The position numbers and the translations under genes were made by a program. From Ralstonia pickettii (lineage in GTDB: Bacteria; Pseudomonadota; Gammaproteobacteria; Burkholderiales; Burkholderiaceae): a DNA stretch of 64,000 bases. The notes beneath the pieces were generated by a model. That model was not told where the DNA came from. It saw nothing but the letters and a program-made list of their open reading frames with translations, and made no database searches. The stretch spans positions 2,852,001 to 2,916,000 of the forward strand of contig NZ_CP104381.1 in assembly GCF_030582395.1 (NCBI RefSeq), in the 5' to 3' direction. This document shows positions 63,793 through 64,000 of the stretch, piece after piece (within the stretch, counting starts at the first letter, position 1; each line of letters opens with the position of its first letter).

Positions 63793-64000
63793 TCAGGCGA
63801 CGGGCGCCTCTGTCGGTGGTCGCAGCACGGCGTGCTGCAAGGTAGCGCGCAAGTCCGCATCGGGCACCGTGGTCACGAAAGCCTGGCCCAGCTTGCGTAG
63901 CAGCACGAACTTGATCTCACCGGCTTCGGCCTTCTTGTCGACGCGCATCAGGTCGATGAAGCGATCAACGCCGAGGTCCGGCGCCACCGTCGGCAGGTTC
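63793..64000 (-). CDS. aroB: 3-dehydroquinate synthase, C-terminal end, truncated by the window edge
   Basis: The last 68 residues show [19 protein letters not shown] followed by [19 protein letters not shown], the C-terminal helix pattern of AroB in the shikimate pathway. The start lies beyond the right edge. Adjacency to dgt with a 19-base gap is usual in Ralstonia and Burkholderia. Confidence 0.85.
   Translation of the reverse strand, partial: NLPTVAPDLGVDRFIDLMRVDKKAEAGEIKFVLLRKLGQAFVTTVPDADLRATLQHAVLRPPTEAPVA

Overview
The window is a GC-rich, densely packed chromosomal segment from a betaproteobacterium of the Burkholderiaceae, most likely Ralstonia. The pointers are a cyo quinol oxidase operon beside petABC-sspA-sspB, the order mlaFEDACB / ABC exporter / ibaG / murA / hisGDCB-marC-hisHAFIE / tatABC, the aroB-dgt...gltBD block, and a short HisG. 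The genus is judged from gene order and protein recognition, not from a search. Almost everything is core genome. The only mobile-type gene is one REP-associated (IS200-like) transposase near gltB.

Layout. 1-6.5 kb: an edge-truncated secreted protein, opgGH for osmoregulated periplasmic glucans, a small His/Pro-rich secreted protein, a YbaK-type deacylase and a CDGSH protein. 6.5-9.4 kb: ettA and an AlkZ-like winged-helix protein. 9.4-13.5 kb: cyoABCD. 14-17.7 kb: an OprB-type porin followed by an atypical Nramp transporter that lacks the classical DPGN and MPH motifs. Between them lie two small ORFs with ribosome-binding sites and stable hairpins; this is the most unusual locus here. 18.3-23 kb: a lipoprotein resembling I78 protease inhibitors, tRNA-Thr(TGT), sspB, sspA and petCBA. 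23-27.2 kb: mscL, a NIF3-family gene, a membrane-anchored HtrA protease and a general porin.

27.5-35.2 kb: a solute-binding protein next to a TctD/TctE-like two-component system, then a complete ABC importer (binding protein, fused permease, ATPase). The two binding proteins are clear paralogues. This suggests a PgtABC-like arrangement in which one binding protein helps sense the substrate that the other imports.

35.3-52.8 kb, all minus strand with many 4- or 8-base overlaps: the Mla phospholipid-transport genes, an ABC-2 exporter, ibaG, murA, the whole histidine pathway apart from HisZ and a histidinol-phosphate phosphatase, a DUF4870-like protein and tatABC. 53-64 kb: a Bug-type solute receptor, gltD, gltB with a good sigma70-type promoter, the transposase with short flanking repeats, ompW, dgt and the end of aroB.

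Start codons were chosen from signal peptides, ribosome-binding sites and family length, so several are shorter than the longest open frame. No CRISPR array, rRNA, prophage or integrase was seen.
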